The position numbers and the translations under genes were made by a program. Below the pieces are notes generated by a model, which was not told the DNA's origin, did not search any database, and was given only the letters and a program-made list of their open reading frames with translations. A stretch of DNA of 64,000 nt from AP-15 sp963789025 (lineage in GTDB: Bacteria > Pseudomonadota > Alphaproteobacteria > ATCC43930 > CGMCC-115725), in assembly GCA_963789025.1 (NCBI GenBank), contig CAWBIT010000007.1:186001-250000 (forward strand). The letters run 5' to 3'. Shown in pieces: positions 21,689-30,355 of this stretch. The first letter of the stretch is position 1. The number at the start of each line of letters is the position of its first letter.

Positions 21689-21761
21689 GCGAGAGCCGGC
21701 TTTCTGTTATGAGCCTCGTCACGATCCGGCCCAGTGAAGGTCGTCATCCAGGAGAACGCGC

Positions 21762-22493
21762 ATGAGGACCAAGCCCATCGTCCATAATTACAGCCCTCCG
21801 GCAGAGCCCATCGGGATACACGCCGGCGTCGCACGTCGGATCGGCGCCCGGTTTCTGCACGAATTCCGTGAAGTATTGCCGCCGATAATCTTCTTTTTCA
21901 TTGGCTTTAACTTTGTCGCGCTGACGAGCAACCTCCTCGTCGCCCGGTATTTGATCGGGCTCAGCAATTTTATGCTGGCGACCTTGGGAGCGCTCGTCGT
22001 CGGCAAGGCGATGCTGGTCGCCAACCACATGCCATTGCTGAGACGCTACGATCGCGCTCCGCTGATCCGACCGATCCTGTTCAAGACGGGCTTTTACTGG
22101 GTCGTCGTGTTCTTCGCGCGCCTGCTCGAGCGTTTCGTGCACTTCGCGCTCGAGGGCAATTCGTCGGGCGATTTCTTCCTCTATTTGATTACAACCTTTT
22201 CGTGGCACCGGTTTTCCGCCATTTCCTTGTGGCTCCTCGTCCTGTTCCTGATCTATGTGACGGCATCGGAATTCAGCCACCTTTTCGGCCCCGGCGAGCT
22301 GCGGCGGCTGTTTTTCGCCTATCGTCCGTCCGAGCTGCAGTTGAATCGGCGGCAACGTATGCGCGAGTTGTTGCGCCTGAGCCGGCTTGCCGACGAGCAC
22401 TCCGTCGACGAGTTTCGCGATCCGACCAGCGCCCCGCACCGAGAGTTGATCGATATCCTGCAGGGGCTCGTGCGAATGTCGCCAACTCACTGA
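21762..22493 (+). CDS. Conserved membrane protein of unknown function
   Basis: 243 residues from ATG 21762 with a GGAG ribosome-binding site. It has about four hydrophobic spans: PPIIFFFIGFNFVAL, FMLATLGALVVGKAMLV, FYWVVVFFARLLERFV and ISLWLLVLFLIYVTAS. A basic cytoplasmic-type tail follows (RRLFFAYRPSELQLNRR). I do not recognise the family. Its location between the glucosidase and ppk2, 11 bp before the latter, implies co-transcription. Confidence 0.75.
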   Translation: MRTKPIVHNYSPPAEPIGIHAGVARRIGARFLHEFREVLPPIIFFFIGFNFVALTSNLLVARYLIGLSNFMLATLGALVVGKAMLVANHMPLLRRYDRAPLIRPILFKTGFYWVVVFFARLLERFVHFALEGNSSGDFFLYLITTFSWHRFSAISLWLLVLFLIYVTASEFSHLFGPGELRRLFFAYRPSELQLNRRQRMRELLRLSRLADEHSVDEFRDPTSAPHRELIDILQGLVRMSPTH

Positions 22494-22504
22494 GGAATGA
22501 TCCG

Positions 22505-23314
22505 ATGGCAAATCCAAAAGACGACGAGCCTGCTTCCTACGGCAAGCTGAAGCGGAAGGAATACGAGCGGGAGCTCGCGCGCCTGCATGTCGCGTTCGTC
22601 AAGCTCCAGCAATGGGTCGTGCACAAGGGGCTGAAAGTCTGCATCGTCTTCGAGGGGCGCGACGGCGCCGGAAAGGGCGGCACGATCAAAGCGATGACCG
22701 AGCGGGTGAGCCCGCGCATCTTCCGGGTCGTGGCGCTCCCGGCGCCGACCGAGCGCCAAAAGTCGCAGATGTACGCCCAGCGCTACATTCCGCATCTCCC
22801 TGCGGCGGGCGAGGTCGTGATCTTCGACCGCAGCTGGTACAACCGGGCCGGCGTCGAGCGTGTGATGGGGTTCTGCACCGAGGACCAGGCCAAAGATTTC
22901 CTGCAGATGGTGCCCCTTATCGAGAAGGCTGTGGTCGAATTGGGGATCATTCTGCTGAAATATTGGCTGGAGGTCAGTCCGGACGAGCAGACGAGACGGC
23001 TGGAGGCGCGCATCGACGACGGGCGCAAGACCTGGAAGCTGTCGGACATGGATCTCAAATCCTATTCGCGCTGGTTCGACTACTCGCGGGCGCGCGACGA
23101 GATGTTCCTCGCCTCCGACACCGCCTGGGCGCCGTGGTACGTCATCCCCTCCGACAACAAGCGGCGGGCGCGGCTGAACGCCCTCACTCACATCCTGAGC
23201 AAGATCCCGTACGAGGAGCCGCCGCACTCGAAGGTCAAATTGCCGAAACGGCAGGAACGCGGCGACTACAAGGAGTCAGATTACCCCTTCAGGGTCATCC
23301 CCGAGGTCTTCTGA
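22505..23314 (+). CDS. ppk2: Polyphosphate kinase 2
   Basis: Transfers phosphate between inorganic polyphosphate and nucleotides, generally favouring NTP regeneration from polyphosphate. The 269-residue single-domain form shows the Walker A loop FEGRDGAGKGGTIKA (residues 49-63), the lid-type Arg motif, Walker B FDRSWYNRAGVE (107-118) and the C-terminal YSRWFDYSRARDEMFLASD block typical of one-domain PPK2. ATG 22505 is preceded by GAGG and the family N-terminus (YGKLKRKEYERELARLHVA) follows. It is placed between a membrane protein and a K+ channel gene (4-bp gap to the latter), suggesting an energy or ion-stress operon. Confidence 0.93.
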   Translation: MANPKDDEPASYGKLKRKEYERELARLHVAFVKLQQWVVHKGLKVCIVFEGRDGAGKGGTIKAMTERVSPRIFRVVALPAPTERQKSQMYAQRYIPHLPAAGEVVIFDRSWYNRAGVERVMGFCTEDQAKDFLQMVPLIEKAVVELGIILLKYWLEVSPDEQTRRLEARIDDGRKTWKLSDMDLKSYSRWFDYSRARDEMFLASDTAWAPWYVIPSDNKRRARLNALTHILSKIPYEEPPHSKVKLPKRQERGDYKESDYPFRVIPEVF

Positions 23315-23318
23315 GGGC

Positions 23319-24059
23319 GTGCCAAAGAAGTCCGTCATCGTGCATCAGGATCAGCGGCATGCCGCCGTTTTTGATGACAGGCGAAAGTCAATTCATGAAT
23401 GGCGGGACCGGCTCAGAGATCCAAGCCTGACCGTATTGCTGGTCACCGAACTCTGCCTGGTCTTTGTCGCTGCGCCGCTGGCTGCGAGGGAATTGCCGAT
23501 AGCCCGACCCATCGTCGAAACACTGGCATTGGCGGTGTTGGCTCTGGTTGTCGTGCTGTCGCACAGACGTGGAGCGATCGTGACGATCGTGCTGGGGCTG
23601 GTAGCCACATTCGCGAGCCGCTTACTCGGGCCGGAATGGGCGCCGATCGCAGCAAGCTGGCTCCGCCACGGCGGTAACATCGTCGCCTTCTCGGCGCTGA
23701 CCTGGGTGGTTTTGCATGCGGTCTATGCCCCTGGGCGCATAACCTTTCACCGCCTTCAAGGTGCGGTCGTCCTGTATCTGAACGTCGCGGTGATCTGCGC
23801 CTCGGCCTTTAGCCTGATCTGGGAACTGAGTCCCACGGCCTTCGCCACCCTCGCCGCGCCGACGGGTGGCCCGGACGAACTTGCCACGATGCTCTATTTC
23901 AGCCTGACGACCTTGACCACGACCGGCTACGGCGACATCGTTCCCCTCGACCCGTTCGCCCGCAGCCTGGCCAATTTGGAATCGGTGCTTGGACAGTTTT
24001 ACCTCGCCATCACGGTCGCTCGCCTCGTCACGCTGGAACTCGATGATCGGCGCCGCTGA
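23319..24059 (+). CDS. Two-pore-type potassium channel protein
   Basis: 246-residue inner-membrane protein with several hydrophobic segments and a C-terminal ion_trans_2 pore. The pore helix and selectivity filter read LTTLTTTGYGDIVPLDPFAR, with TTGYGD at residues 201-206, the K+ signature. A last helix (SVLGQFYLAITVARLV) follows. No RCK/TrkA regulatory domain is attached. GTG 23319 starts 4 bp after the ppk2 stop, so translation is probably coupled. Confidence 0.85.
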   Translation: MPKKSVIVHQDQRHAAVFDDRRKSIHEWRDRLRDPSLTVLLVTELCLVFVAAPLAARELPIARPIVETLALAVLALVVVLSHRRGAIVTIVLGLVATFASRLLGPEWAPIAASWLRHGGNIVAFSALTWVVLHAVYAPGRITFHRLQGAVVLYLNVAVICASAFSLIWELSPTAFATLAAPTGGPDELATMLYFSLTTLTTTGYGDIVPLDPFARSLANLESVLGQFYLAITVARLVTLELDDRRR

Positions 24060-24144
24060 GCTCCAATTGTAAACCCCACTCGGCCGCCTTATGATCACCA
24101 CTTCTCTATTCAATCACTTCTGCCGCTAGACCGAGGGGTGCCCG

Positions 24145-24468
24145 ATGTTGCGACTTTCTGTCCTTTTCCTCGCTGCTGCGGCCTTGACCGGCATCAATGT
24201 TGCGGCGGAAAAATCAGCGTCTGCCCACACTCTGTCCGCCCAATATTACCCGCCCGGTTATAGCTCCCCGCCGCCGGGTTACCGTCCGCCGTGCAATGCC
24301 GTCACGCCCGGTCCTCTTCAGGGCGCGGGAAGAGGCGCGGCTGGGGGCGCGCTTATCGGGGCGATATCAGGCAATGCCGGGCGCGGCGCGGCGATCGGCG
24401 CCGGCTTTGGTGCTCTCCGCAGTGCAGTTCGTCAGGGTTCGGCCCGCAGCGCAGGTGCCTGTTATTGA
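24145..24468 (+). CDS. Small secreted glycine-zipper protein
   Basis: 107 residues with a signal peptide (MLRLSVLFLAAAALTGINVA), a Pro/Tyr-rich stretch (YYPPGYSSPPPGYRPPC) and a glycine-zipper segment (GAGRGAAGGALIGAISGNAG) of the YMGG/17-kDa-antigen type, which packs helices against membranes. One Cys lies in the mature part and one at the C-terminus. It is probably periplasmic or outer-membrane associated. It lies 85 bp after the channel gene and 68 bp before the HdeA-like gene. Confidence 0.7.
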   Translation: MLRLSVLFLAAAALTGINVAAEKSASAHTLSAQYYPPGYSSPPPGYRPPCNAVTPGPLQGAGRGAAGGALIGAISGNAGRGAAIGAGFGALRSAVRQGSARSAGACY

Positions 24469-24536
24469 GGCAATGACCGGTTGCCAAGGACCGAAAGCGC
24501 CTCAAGCATAAACCAAAGCCATAAGGCAAGGAGACA

Positions 24537-24932
24537 ATGATGAGAAAAGACCTCGTAGCCGTTCTGTTGGCGTGCTGTCTTGCCGCACTCGCGTTACCGT
24601 CCGCCGCGCAGCAACAATCGGCGCCATCTCCTGCGCCGCCACCGGAGGCCGCTCCACCGCCCGCGCCGCGGGTCACATCCGAGGCGCAGATCGCACCGGG
24701 CCGATGGGACGTGGAACGGGTGCGCTGCTCCGACCTGCTCGGCGCCTCTGATGACGACCGGGCGGCAGCGGCGATGTTTTATTACGGCTATTTGGCGGCA
24801 AAAGCCGGCATCCACGTGATCGATGTCAGCAAGATCGACGGCAATGTCAGAAAAGTGATGGATCGCTGCGCCGCCGCTCCGAACGACACTGTCCCGCAGG
24901 CGTTCCGCCAGGCGCTCGGCCGCGGCAGATGA
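24537..24932 (+). CDS. HdeA/HdeB-family periplasmic protein
   Basis: 131 residues. A signal peptide (LVAVLLACCLAALALPSAAQ) precedes a Pro/Ala-rich linker and a HdeA-like domain with the two Cys that form the family disulfide (VRCSDLLGAS and MDRCAAAPNDTV) plus the FYYGYLAAKAG helix. Members are acid-stress chaperones in enterics, and the function in alphaproteobacteria is less clear. AAGGAG stands upstream of tandem ATGs at 24537 and 24540. The stop overlaps the next start (ATGA). Confidence 0.75.
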   Translation: MMRKDLVAVLLACCLAALALPSAAQQQSAPSPAPPPEAAPPPAPRVTSEAQIAPGRWDVERVRCSDLLGASDDDRAAAAMFYYGYLAAKAGIHVIDVSKIDGNVRKVMDRCAAAPNDTVPQAFRQALGRGR

Positions 24933-26113
24933 CCAAGATGGCATTTGGGCTGAGTGCCGAGCATCAGGAGTTGCGGGATGCCGTGGCGCGGCTGTGCGGG
25001 CGCTTTGGCGACGAGTACTGGCTGAAGAAGGACGAGGAGGGCGGTTTTCCGCACGAGTTTCATCGGGCGATGGCCGAGGCCGGCTGGCTCGGCATTGCGA
25101 TGCCGGAGGCTTATGGCGGCAGCGGGCTCGGCATCACCGAAGCCGCAATCCTGATGCAGGCGGTCGCCGAATCCGGCGCCGGTTTCAGTGGCGCCTCGGC
25201 GATCCACATGAACATTTTTGGGCTGCACCCGGTCGTCGTCTTCGGTACCGACGAGCAGAAGCAGCGCTTTTTGCCGCCCCTGATCGCCGGGAAAGAGAAG
25301 ACGTGTTTTGCGGTGACCGAACCCGATGCCGGGCTCGACACGACGCGCCTCAAGACGCGGGCGGTGCGGCAAGGCGACCACTATGTCCTCACGGGCCGCA
25401 AGATCTGGATCTCGACCGCACAGGTCGCCGAGAAAATGCTAATCCTCGCGCGCACCACGCCGATCGAGGAGGCCCCGCGCCCTTCGCTGGGCATGACGCT
25501 GTTTTATACCGATCTCGACCGCAGCGCCGTCGAGGTGCGGGAGATCCCGAAGATGGGGCGCAAGGCGGTCAACTCGAACCTGCTCTTCATCGACGGGCTG
25601 AGGGTCCCGGTCGCCGACCGCATCGGCGAGGAGGGCCGGGGCTTTCATTACATCCTGCACGGGATGAACCCGGAGCGCATCCTGATTGCCGCGGAGGCGG
25701 TCGGTCTCGGCCGCGCCGCACTAGGCCGCGCCGCGCGCTACGCGAAGGAGCGTGTCGTCTTTGGCCGGCCGATCGGCCAAAACCAGGCGATCCAGCACCC
25801 GCTCGCCGAGCGCTGGATCGAGCTAGAGGCCGCCGAGCTGATGGTATTGCGCGCGGCCGCCGCCTATGACCGCGGCGAGGAGGCCGGCGAGGTCGGTGCT
25901 TGGGCCAACGCCGCCAAATACTGCGCCGCCGAGGCCGGCTTCCGCGCCTGCGAGACCGCGGTCATGACGCATGGCGGCATGGGCTACGCCCGCGAATACC
26001 ACGTCGAGCGCTATTTCCGCGAGATCCAGATCGCCCGCATCGCGCCGGTCAGCCCCCAGCTGATCCTCAGCCACATCGCCGAGCGCGTGCTGGGGTTACC
26101 GAAATCCTATTGA
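24929..26113 (+). CDS. Acyl-CoA dehydrogenase
   Basis: FAD-dependent alpha,beta-dehydrogenase of acyl-CoA thioesters, 394 residues. Family signatures are CFAVTEPDAGLDTTRLKTRA (FAD/substrate site), GRKIWISTAQVAEKMLIL, ERVVFGRPIGQNQAIQHPLA and the C-terminal MTHGGMGYAREYHVERYFRE. It is complete and of usual length. Chain-length preference cannot be read from sequence. It starts within the hdeA-like stop codon, so it is co-transcribed with that gene. Confidence 0.9.
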   Translation: MTKMAFGLSAEHQELRDAVARLCGRFGDEYWLKKDEEGGFPHEFHRAMAEAGWLGIAMPEAYGGSGLGITEAAILMQAVAESGAGFSGASAIHMNIFGLHPVVVFGTDEQKQRFLPPLIAGKEKTCFAVTEPDAGLDTTRLKTRAVRQGDHYVLTGRKIWISTAQVAEKMLILARTTPIEEAPRPSLGMTLFYTDLDRSAVEVREIPKMGRKAVNSNLLFIDGLRVPVADRIGEEGRGFHYILHGMNPERILIAAEAVGLGRAALGRAARYAKERVVFGRPIGQNQAIQHPLAERWIELEAAELMVLRAAAAYDRGEEAGEVGAWANAAKYCAAEAGFRACETAVMTHGGMGYAREYHVERYFREIQIARIAPVSPQLILSHIAERVLGLPKSY

Positions 26114-26131
26114 ACGGCCAGAGGCGGAATG

Positions 26132-26229
26132 CCCTCACCCATCAAGCCCTGCGGGCTTGGGTTGAATGCGTTGTAGCGCCTCTCCCGCACTGCGGGAGAG
26201 GGTGCCGAGCGCAGCGAGGCGGGTGAGGG
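26132..26229. repeat. Intergenic REP-like palindrome
   Basis: Nested inverted repeats occur: outer arms CCCTCACCC (26132-26140) and GGGTGAGGG (26221-26229), an inner hairpin CCTCTCCCGC (26179-26188) with GCGGGAGAGG (26192-26201), and a small CAAGCCC-TGC-GGGCTTG hairpin at 26143-26159. This is the layout of dispersed REP/BIME-type elements. It fills the gap between the acyl-CoA dehydrogenase and nadX genes. Confidence 0.75.
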
Positions 26230-26252
26230 TCACCTGCAGGAGGATCGCAGAA

Positions 26253-27059
26253 ATGACAATTCGTGTCGCGATCGGCGGATTGGGCGCGATCGGCAAAGTC
26301 GTCGCGCGGCGGCTCGATCACGGGATCGAGGGGCTGACGCTCGCCGCGGTCGCGGCGCGCGATGTCGCGCGGGCGGAAGCGGCAATGACCGGCTTTAGGC
26401 GGCCAGTGCCGGTGGTGCCATTGGCGCAGCTGTGGGAGCACGCCGATGTCGTTGTCGAGTGCGCACCGGCTGCGGTATTGCGCGAACTCGCCGAGCCGGC
26501 GCTCGGGAACGGGCGCATTGTCATGGTGCTGAGCTGCGGGGCGCTGCTCGACAATTTCGATCTGGTCGATTTGGCGCGCCGCAATGCCGGCCGCATTCTC
26601 GTGCCGACCGGAGCACTGCTGGGGCTGGATGCAGTGCTTGCGGCCGCCGAAGGGGGCATCTCGAACGTCAAGATGATCACGAGGAAGCCGCCGCAGGGCC
26701 TATTGGGTGCACCTTATCTTGTCGCCCACGACATAGATTTTACGGGATTGGCCGAACCCAAATGCGTCTTCAGCGGCACTGCACGCGAAGCCGCCCGCGG
26801 GTTTCCCGCCAATGTCAATGTCGCGGCGGCGCTGGCACTGGCCGGGATCGGACCGGATCGCACGATGGTCGAGATCTGGGCCGATCCGACAGTGACCCGC
26901 AATACCCATCGCATCGAGGTCGAGGCGGAAGCCGCGCGCTTCACGATGCAGGTCGAGAACGTGCCCTCGGACGACAATCCCCGCACCGGCCGCCTGACGG
27001 CGCTCTCGGTCATTGCTGCTCTGAAGAAATTGTCGAGCCCGCTCGCGATCGGCACCTAG
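26253..27059 (+). CDS. nadX: L-aspartate dehydrogenase
   Basis: NAD(P)-dependent oxidation of L-aspartate to iminoaspartate, an alternative first step of NAD synthesis. The 268-residue protein starts with a Rossmann fold (IRVAIGGLGAIGKVVARRL) and contains VLVPTGALLGLDAV-like and ITRKPPQGLLGAP blocks, FPANVNVAAALALAGIGPD and the C-terminal DNPRTGRLTALSVIAALKKL of the family. ATG 26253 has AGGAGGATCGCAGAA just upstream. The stop codon overlaps that of the convergent hemA (CTAG). Confidence 0.88.
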   Translation: MTIRVAIGGLGAIGKVVARRLDHGIEGLTLAAVAARDVARAEAAMTGFRRPVPVVPLAQLWEHADVVVECAPAAVLRELAEPALGNGRIVMVLSCGALLDNFDLVDLARRNAGRILVPTGALLGLDAVLAAAEGGISNVKMITRKPPQGLLGAPYLVAHDIDFTGLAEPKCVFSGTAREAARGFPANVNVAAALALAGIGPDRTMVEIWADPTVTRNTHRIEVEAEAARFTMQVENVPSDDNPRTGRLTALSVIAALKKLSSPLAIGT

Positions 27060-28261
27060 GCGGCGCGGCGCAGCATGAGGCGAGCCCACACGTCGCTGAG
27101 CGCTGCTACCAGCGCATTCATATCGGCGTCGCTGTGCAGTGGCGTCGGCGCCAGCCGCAGCCGCTCGGTGCCGCGCGGCACGGTCGGGAAATTGATCGGC
27201 TGTACGTAAATCCGGTGGCAGTGCAACAGCTCGTCACAGGCGGCTTTGCACAGTGCGGCGTCGCCGATGATCACTGGGATGATGTGGCTCGCCGACGGCA
27301 TCACCGGCAGGCCGGCCTCAGCCAGACAGCGCTTCAGTGTGGCTGCTCGCTCTTGGTGGCGGTCGCGTTCGACTTGGCTCTGTTTAAGATGGCGTATCGC
27401 GGCGAGCGCGCCGGCGGCGAGCGCCGACGGCAACGAGGTCGTGAAGATGAAGCCCGGCGCATGGCTGCGCAGAAAATCGATCAGCGGCGCTGAGCCGGCG
27501 ACATAGCCGCCGATCACCCCGAACGCTTTGCCGAGGGTTCCCTGGATCACCGTCGGGCGATGCATGACCCCGTCGCGCTCGGCGATGCCGCCGCCGCGCG
27601 GGCCGTAAAGCCCGACCGCGTGCACCTCGTCGAGATAGGTCATCGCCGCGAACTGATCGGCGACGTCGCACAATTCGCCGACCGGCGCGATGTCGCCGTC
27701 CATCGAATAGACCGACTCGAAGCACACGAGCTTGGGGCGTTCCGGGACCACGCGATCGAGCAGACGCGCGAGATCGGTGGGGTCGTTATGGCGGAAGATG
27801 TGTTTCTCGGCGCGGCTGTTGCGGATGCCGGCGATCATCGAGGCGTGGTTGAGCTCGTCCGAGAACACGACCATACCAGGCATTTCGCGTGCCAGGGTCG
27901 ACAATGCCGCGTCATTGGCGACATAACCCGACGTGAAGATGAGCGCCGCCTCGCGGCGGTGCAGATCGGCCAGCTCGCGCTCGAGCAGTAAATGGACATG
28001 GCTGTTGCCGGAGATGTTGCGCGTGCCGCCGGCGCCGGCCCCGGCGGTCCGCAACGTCTCTTGCATCGCCCCCAGCACCGCCGGGTGCTGCCCCATGCCG
28101 AGATAGTCGTTCGAGCACCACACAGTGACCTCGGCGCCGATGCGGTGGTCATAGGCGCGCGGAAACCGCCCGCAGCGCCGCTCGAGATCGGCAAACACGC
28201 GATACCGCCTTTCGGCCCTCAACCCGTCGAGCCGCTGTTTGAAGAAGCCCTCGTAGTCCAT
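27056..28261 (-). CDS. hemA: 5-aminolevulinate synthase, copy 1
   Basis: Condenses glycine with succinyl-CoA to 5-aminolevulinate, the first step of heme and corrin synthesis in alphaproteobacteria; PLP-dependent, cytosolic. 401 residues from MDYEGFFKQRL. Signatures are CSNDYLGMGQHP, GAGAGGTRNISGN, YLDEVHAVGLYG and the PLP lysine K245 in GTLGKAFGVIGGY. It is complete and close to copy 2 at 37190-38395. ATG 28261 is chosen because all four hemA copies in the window start MDYE. Upstream lies 345 bp without a full gene, then a truncated hemA copy. Confidence 0.94.
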   Translation of the reverse strand: MDYEGFFKQRLDGLRAERRYRVFADLERRCGRFPRAYDHRIGAEVTVWCSNDYLGMGQHPAVLGAMQETLRTAGAGAGGTRNISGNSHVHLLLERELADLHRREAALIFTSGYVANDAALSTLAREMPGMVVFSDELNHASMIAGIRNSRAEKHIFRHNDPTDLARLLDRVVPERPKLVCFESVYSMDGDIAPVGELCDVADQFAAMTYLDEVHAVGLYGPRGGGIAERDGVMHRPTVIQGTLGKAFGVIGGYVAGSAPLIDFLRSHAPGFIFTTSLPSALAAGALAAIRHLKQSQVERDRHQERAATLKRCLAEAGLPVMPSASHIIPVIIGDAALCKAACDELLHCHRIYVQPINFPTVPRGTERLRLAPTPLHSDADMNALVAALSDVWARLMLRRAA

Positions 28262-28606
28262 CGCCGGCACGATCACCCCACATTCGGTTTTACCAGAATA
28301 TCATTTCCTGTCCCTGCGAGGCGGCGACAATTCGAAGCGCGCTTCTTGGTTGCTACAAACGATTGAGTCGATTACCGCTGCCTGCTGTATCTGCAGAAAA
28401 TCAGCAGCAGGTTCTCTCGTGTTGGTTGTAACACCGCGGAGAACCGGTCGACCCGAACTCCGGATCGAGCCCTGCCGGAAGTCATCTCAACAACCTCTCC
28501 TGCCGCCACGCCCGCTCGCCCCAATCCCCTCGCGCCGGGCAATGTCAAAAAATAACTTACAAATGTCAATTAAGCAACATCCGAGGCGACATCGAGGCGC
28601 GATTGG
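28262..28606. other. Spacer upstream of hemA copy 1
   Basis: 345 bp without a gene. On the minus strand TTGACATT occurs twice 21 bp apart within an AT-rich stretch (about 28,540-28,575). It could be a promoter or a regulator-binding pair for hemA, although it is nearly 300 bp from the start codon. Confidence 0.35.
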
Positions 28607-28825
28607 GTCGATCGCCGCGTGCATTGCCGCCAGCACCCCCGGATGCTGGCCCATGCCGAGATAATCGTTGGAGCACCGTACCGTCACCTCTCCGCAGCCG
28701 CTCCCGCTGTAATGCATCGCCCGCGGGAAATGCCCGGCTCGGCGTTCGAGATCGGCAAAGACGCGATAGCGTCCCTCGCGCCGCAGCTCACCGAGCTGCC
28801 GTTGGAAAAAGGCCTCGTAATCCAT
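28607..28825 (-). pseudogene. hemA: 5' fragment of a third hemA copy
   Basis: 73 codons from ATG 28825 (GGGAGG ribosome-binding site) encode an ALAS N-terminus: MDYEAFFQRQLGELRREGRY, then VTVRCSNDYLGMGQHPGVL. Homology then stops and the frame wanders on to 28,487. Sequence differs clearly from copies 1 and 2 (FFQRQLGEL against FFKQRLDGL), so it is an older duplicate, not a recent copy. It starts 25 bp after the katA stop on the same strand. Confidence 0.85.
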
Positions 28826-28850
28826 GATCCTCCCGCTTTGCTGGATTTCG

Positions 28851-30308
28851 TCACTCTGACGCCTGTCTGAGATCAAGGCCGAGGGCGCGAGCGACGCCGG
28901 CGCCATAAGCCGGATCGGCGCGCAGACAATTGGCGATGTGACGCTTCTTGATGTGCGGGCGTGCATCGCCCATCGCGCGCGCCGTGTTCTCGAATAATGC
29001 CTGCTGCTGAGCGGGTGTCATCAGGCGGAACAGATTGCCCGGCTGCTCCCAGTGGTCGTCGTCGGCGTAATGGTCGTAGTGGGCCGCCTCGCCTTCAATG
29101 GGCAACGGCGGCTCGGCGAAGTCGGGCTGGTTGTCCCACAGCCCGGCGCTGTTAGGGTTGAAGCTGGTGGTGCCGCCGAGATTGCCGTCGACCCGCATCT
29201 TGCCGTCGCGATGGTAGCTCATGACCGGGCATTTCGCCGCGTTGATCGGGATCTGGTAGAAGTTGACGCCGAGCCGGTAACGAACCGTGTCGTTGTACGA
29301 GAACAGGCGCGCCTGCAGCATCCGGTCCGGAGAGAAGCTGATGCCGGGGACGACGTTCGACGGCCCGAACGCCGCCTGCTCGACTTCGGCGAAATAGTTG
29401 TCCGGCCAGCGGTTGAGCTCCATCACGCCGACCTCGATCAGCGGGTACTCGGCCTTCGGCCAGACCTTGGTCAGGTCGAACGGGTTGTGCCGGTGCGTCT
29501 TCGCCTGCGCTTCGGTCATCACCTGGATGAAAAGCGTCCAGCGCGGGAAGTCACCGGCCTCGATCGCAGTGAACAGGTCGCGGCCGTGGCTTTCGCGGTC
29601 CTTGGCAATGAGAGCTGCGGCATCCTCATCGGTGAGATTCTGGATGCCTTGCTGGGTCCGGAAATGGAATTTGACCCAGACGCGCTCGTTTGCCGCGTTG
29701 ATCATCGAAAAGGTGTGGCTGCCGAAGAGGTGCATATTCCGGAAGCTCTGCGGGATGCCGCGGTCGGACATGACGACTGTGACCTGGTGCAGCGCTTCGG
29801 GCAGCAAGGTCCAGAAATCCCAGTTATTGTCGGCGCTGCGCAGCCCGGTGCGCGGGTCGCGCTTGATCGCGTGGTTGAGATCGGGAAAGCGCAACGGATC
29901 GCGGAAAAAGAACACCGGCGTATTGTTGCCGACCAGGTCCCAGTTGCCTTCCTCGGTGTAGAACTTCAATGCAGTGCCGCGGATATCGCGCTCGGCGTCG
30001 GCGGCGCCCCGTTCGCCGGCGACGGTGGAGAAGCGGGCAAACATCGGGGTCTGTTTGCCGATTTCGGAAAAGATCTTCGCCTTCGTAAAGCGCGTGATGT
30101 CGTGTGTCACAGTGAAGGTGCCATGGGCGCCCCAGCCCTTTGCATGCATACGCCGCTCGGGGATCACCTCGCGGTCGAAGTGCGCCAGCTTCTCCATCAG
30201 CCAGATGTCCTGCAACAGCGCGGGGCCGCGCGGACCGGCGGTCATGATGTTGGTGTTGTCGGCGACCGGCGCGCCGGCGGCAGTAGTGAAACGCTTCGTA
30301 TCGGACAT
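28851..30308 (-). CDS. katA: Catalase, monofunctional heme type (clade 3)
   Basis: Disproportionates hydrogen peroxide; 485-residue small-subunit enzyme. The distal His lies in RRMHAKGWGAHGTF, the distal Asn in GNNTPVFFFRDP, and the proximal heme Tyr in ARLFSYNDTVRYRLG. FSTVAGERGAADAERDIRG is also typical. ATG 30308 is preceded by AAGGAGTTTCTC. There is no signal peptide, so it is cytosolic. It is followed by the hemA remnant and then hemA, which fits a heme-supply arrangement. No regulator binding site is obvious in the 47-bp gap to the next gene upstream. Confidence 0.95.
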   Translation of the reverse strand: MSDTKRFTTAAGAPVADNTNIMTAGPRGPALLQDIWLMEKLAHFDREVIPERRMHAKGWGAHGTFTVTHDITRFTKAKIFSEIGKQTPMFARFSTVAGERGAADAERDIRGTALKFYTEEGNWDLVGNNTPVFFFRDPLRFPDLNHAIKRDPRTGLRSADNNWDFWTLLPEALHQVTVVMSDRGIPQSFRNMHLFGSHTFSMINAANERVWVKFHFRTQQGIQNLTDEDAAALIAKDRESHGRDLFTAIEAGDFPRWTLFIQVMTEAQAKTHRHNPFDLTKVWPKAEYPLIEVGVMELNRWPDNYFAEVEQAAFGPSNVVPGISFSPDRMLQARLFSYNDTVRYRLGVNFYQIPINAAKCPVMSYHRDGKMRVDGNLGGTTSFNPNSAGLWDNQPDFAEPPLPIEGEAAHYDHYADDDHWEQPGNLFRLMTPAQQQALFENTARAMGDARPHIKKRHIANCLRADPAYGAGVARALGLDLRQASE

Positions 30309-30355
30309 GAGAAACTCCTTGGGTTGTATGGACGGTGGGTGCGGCGGGGATGTGC

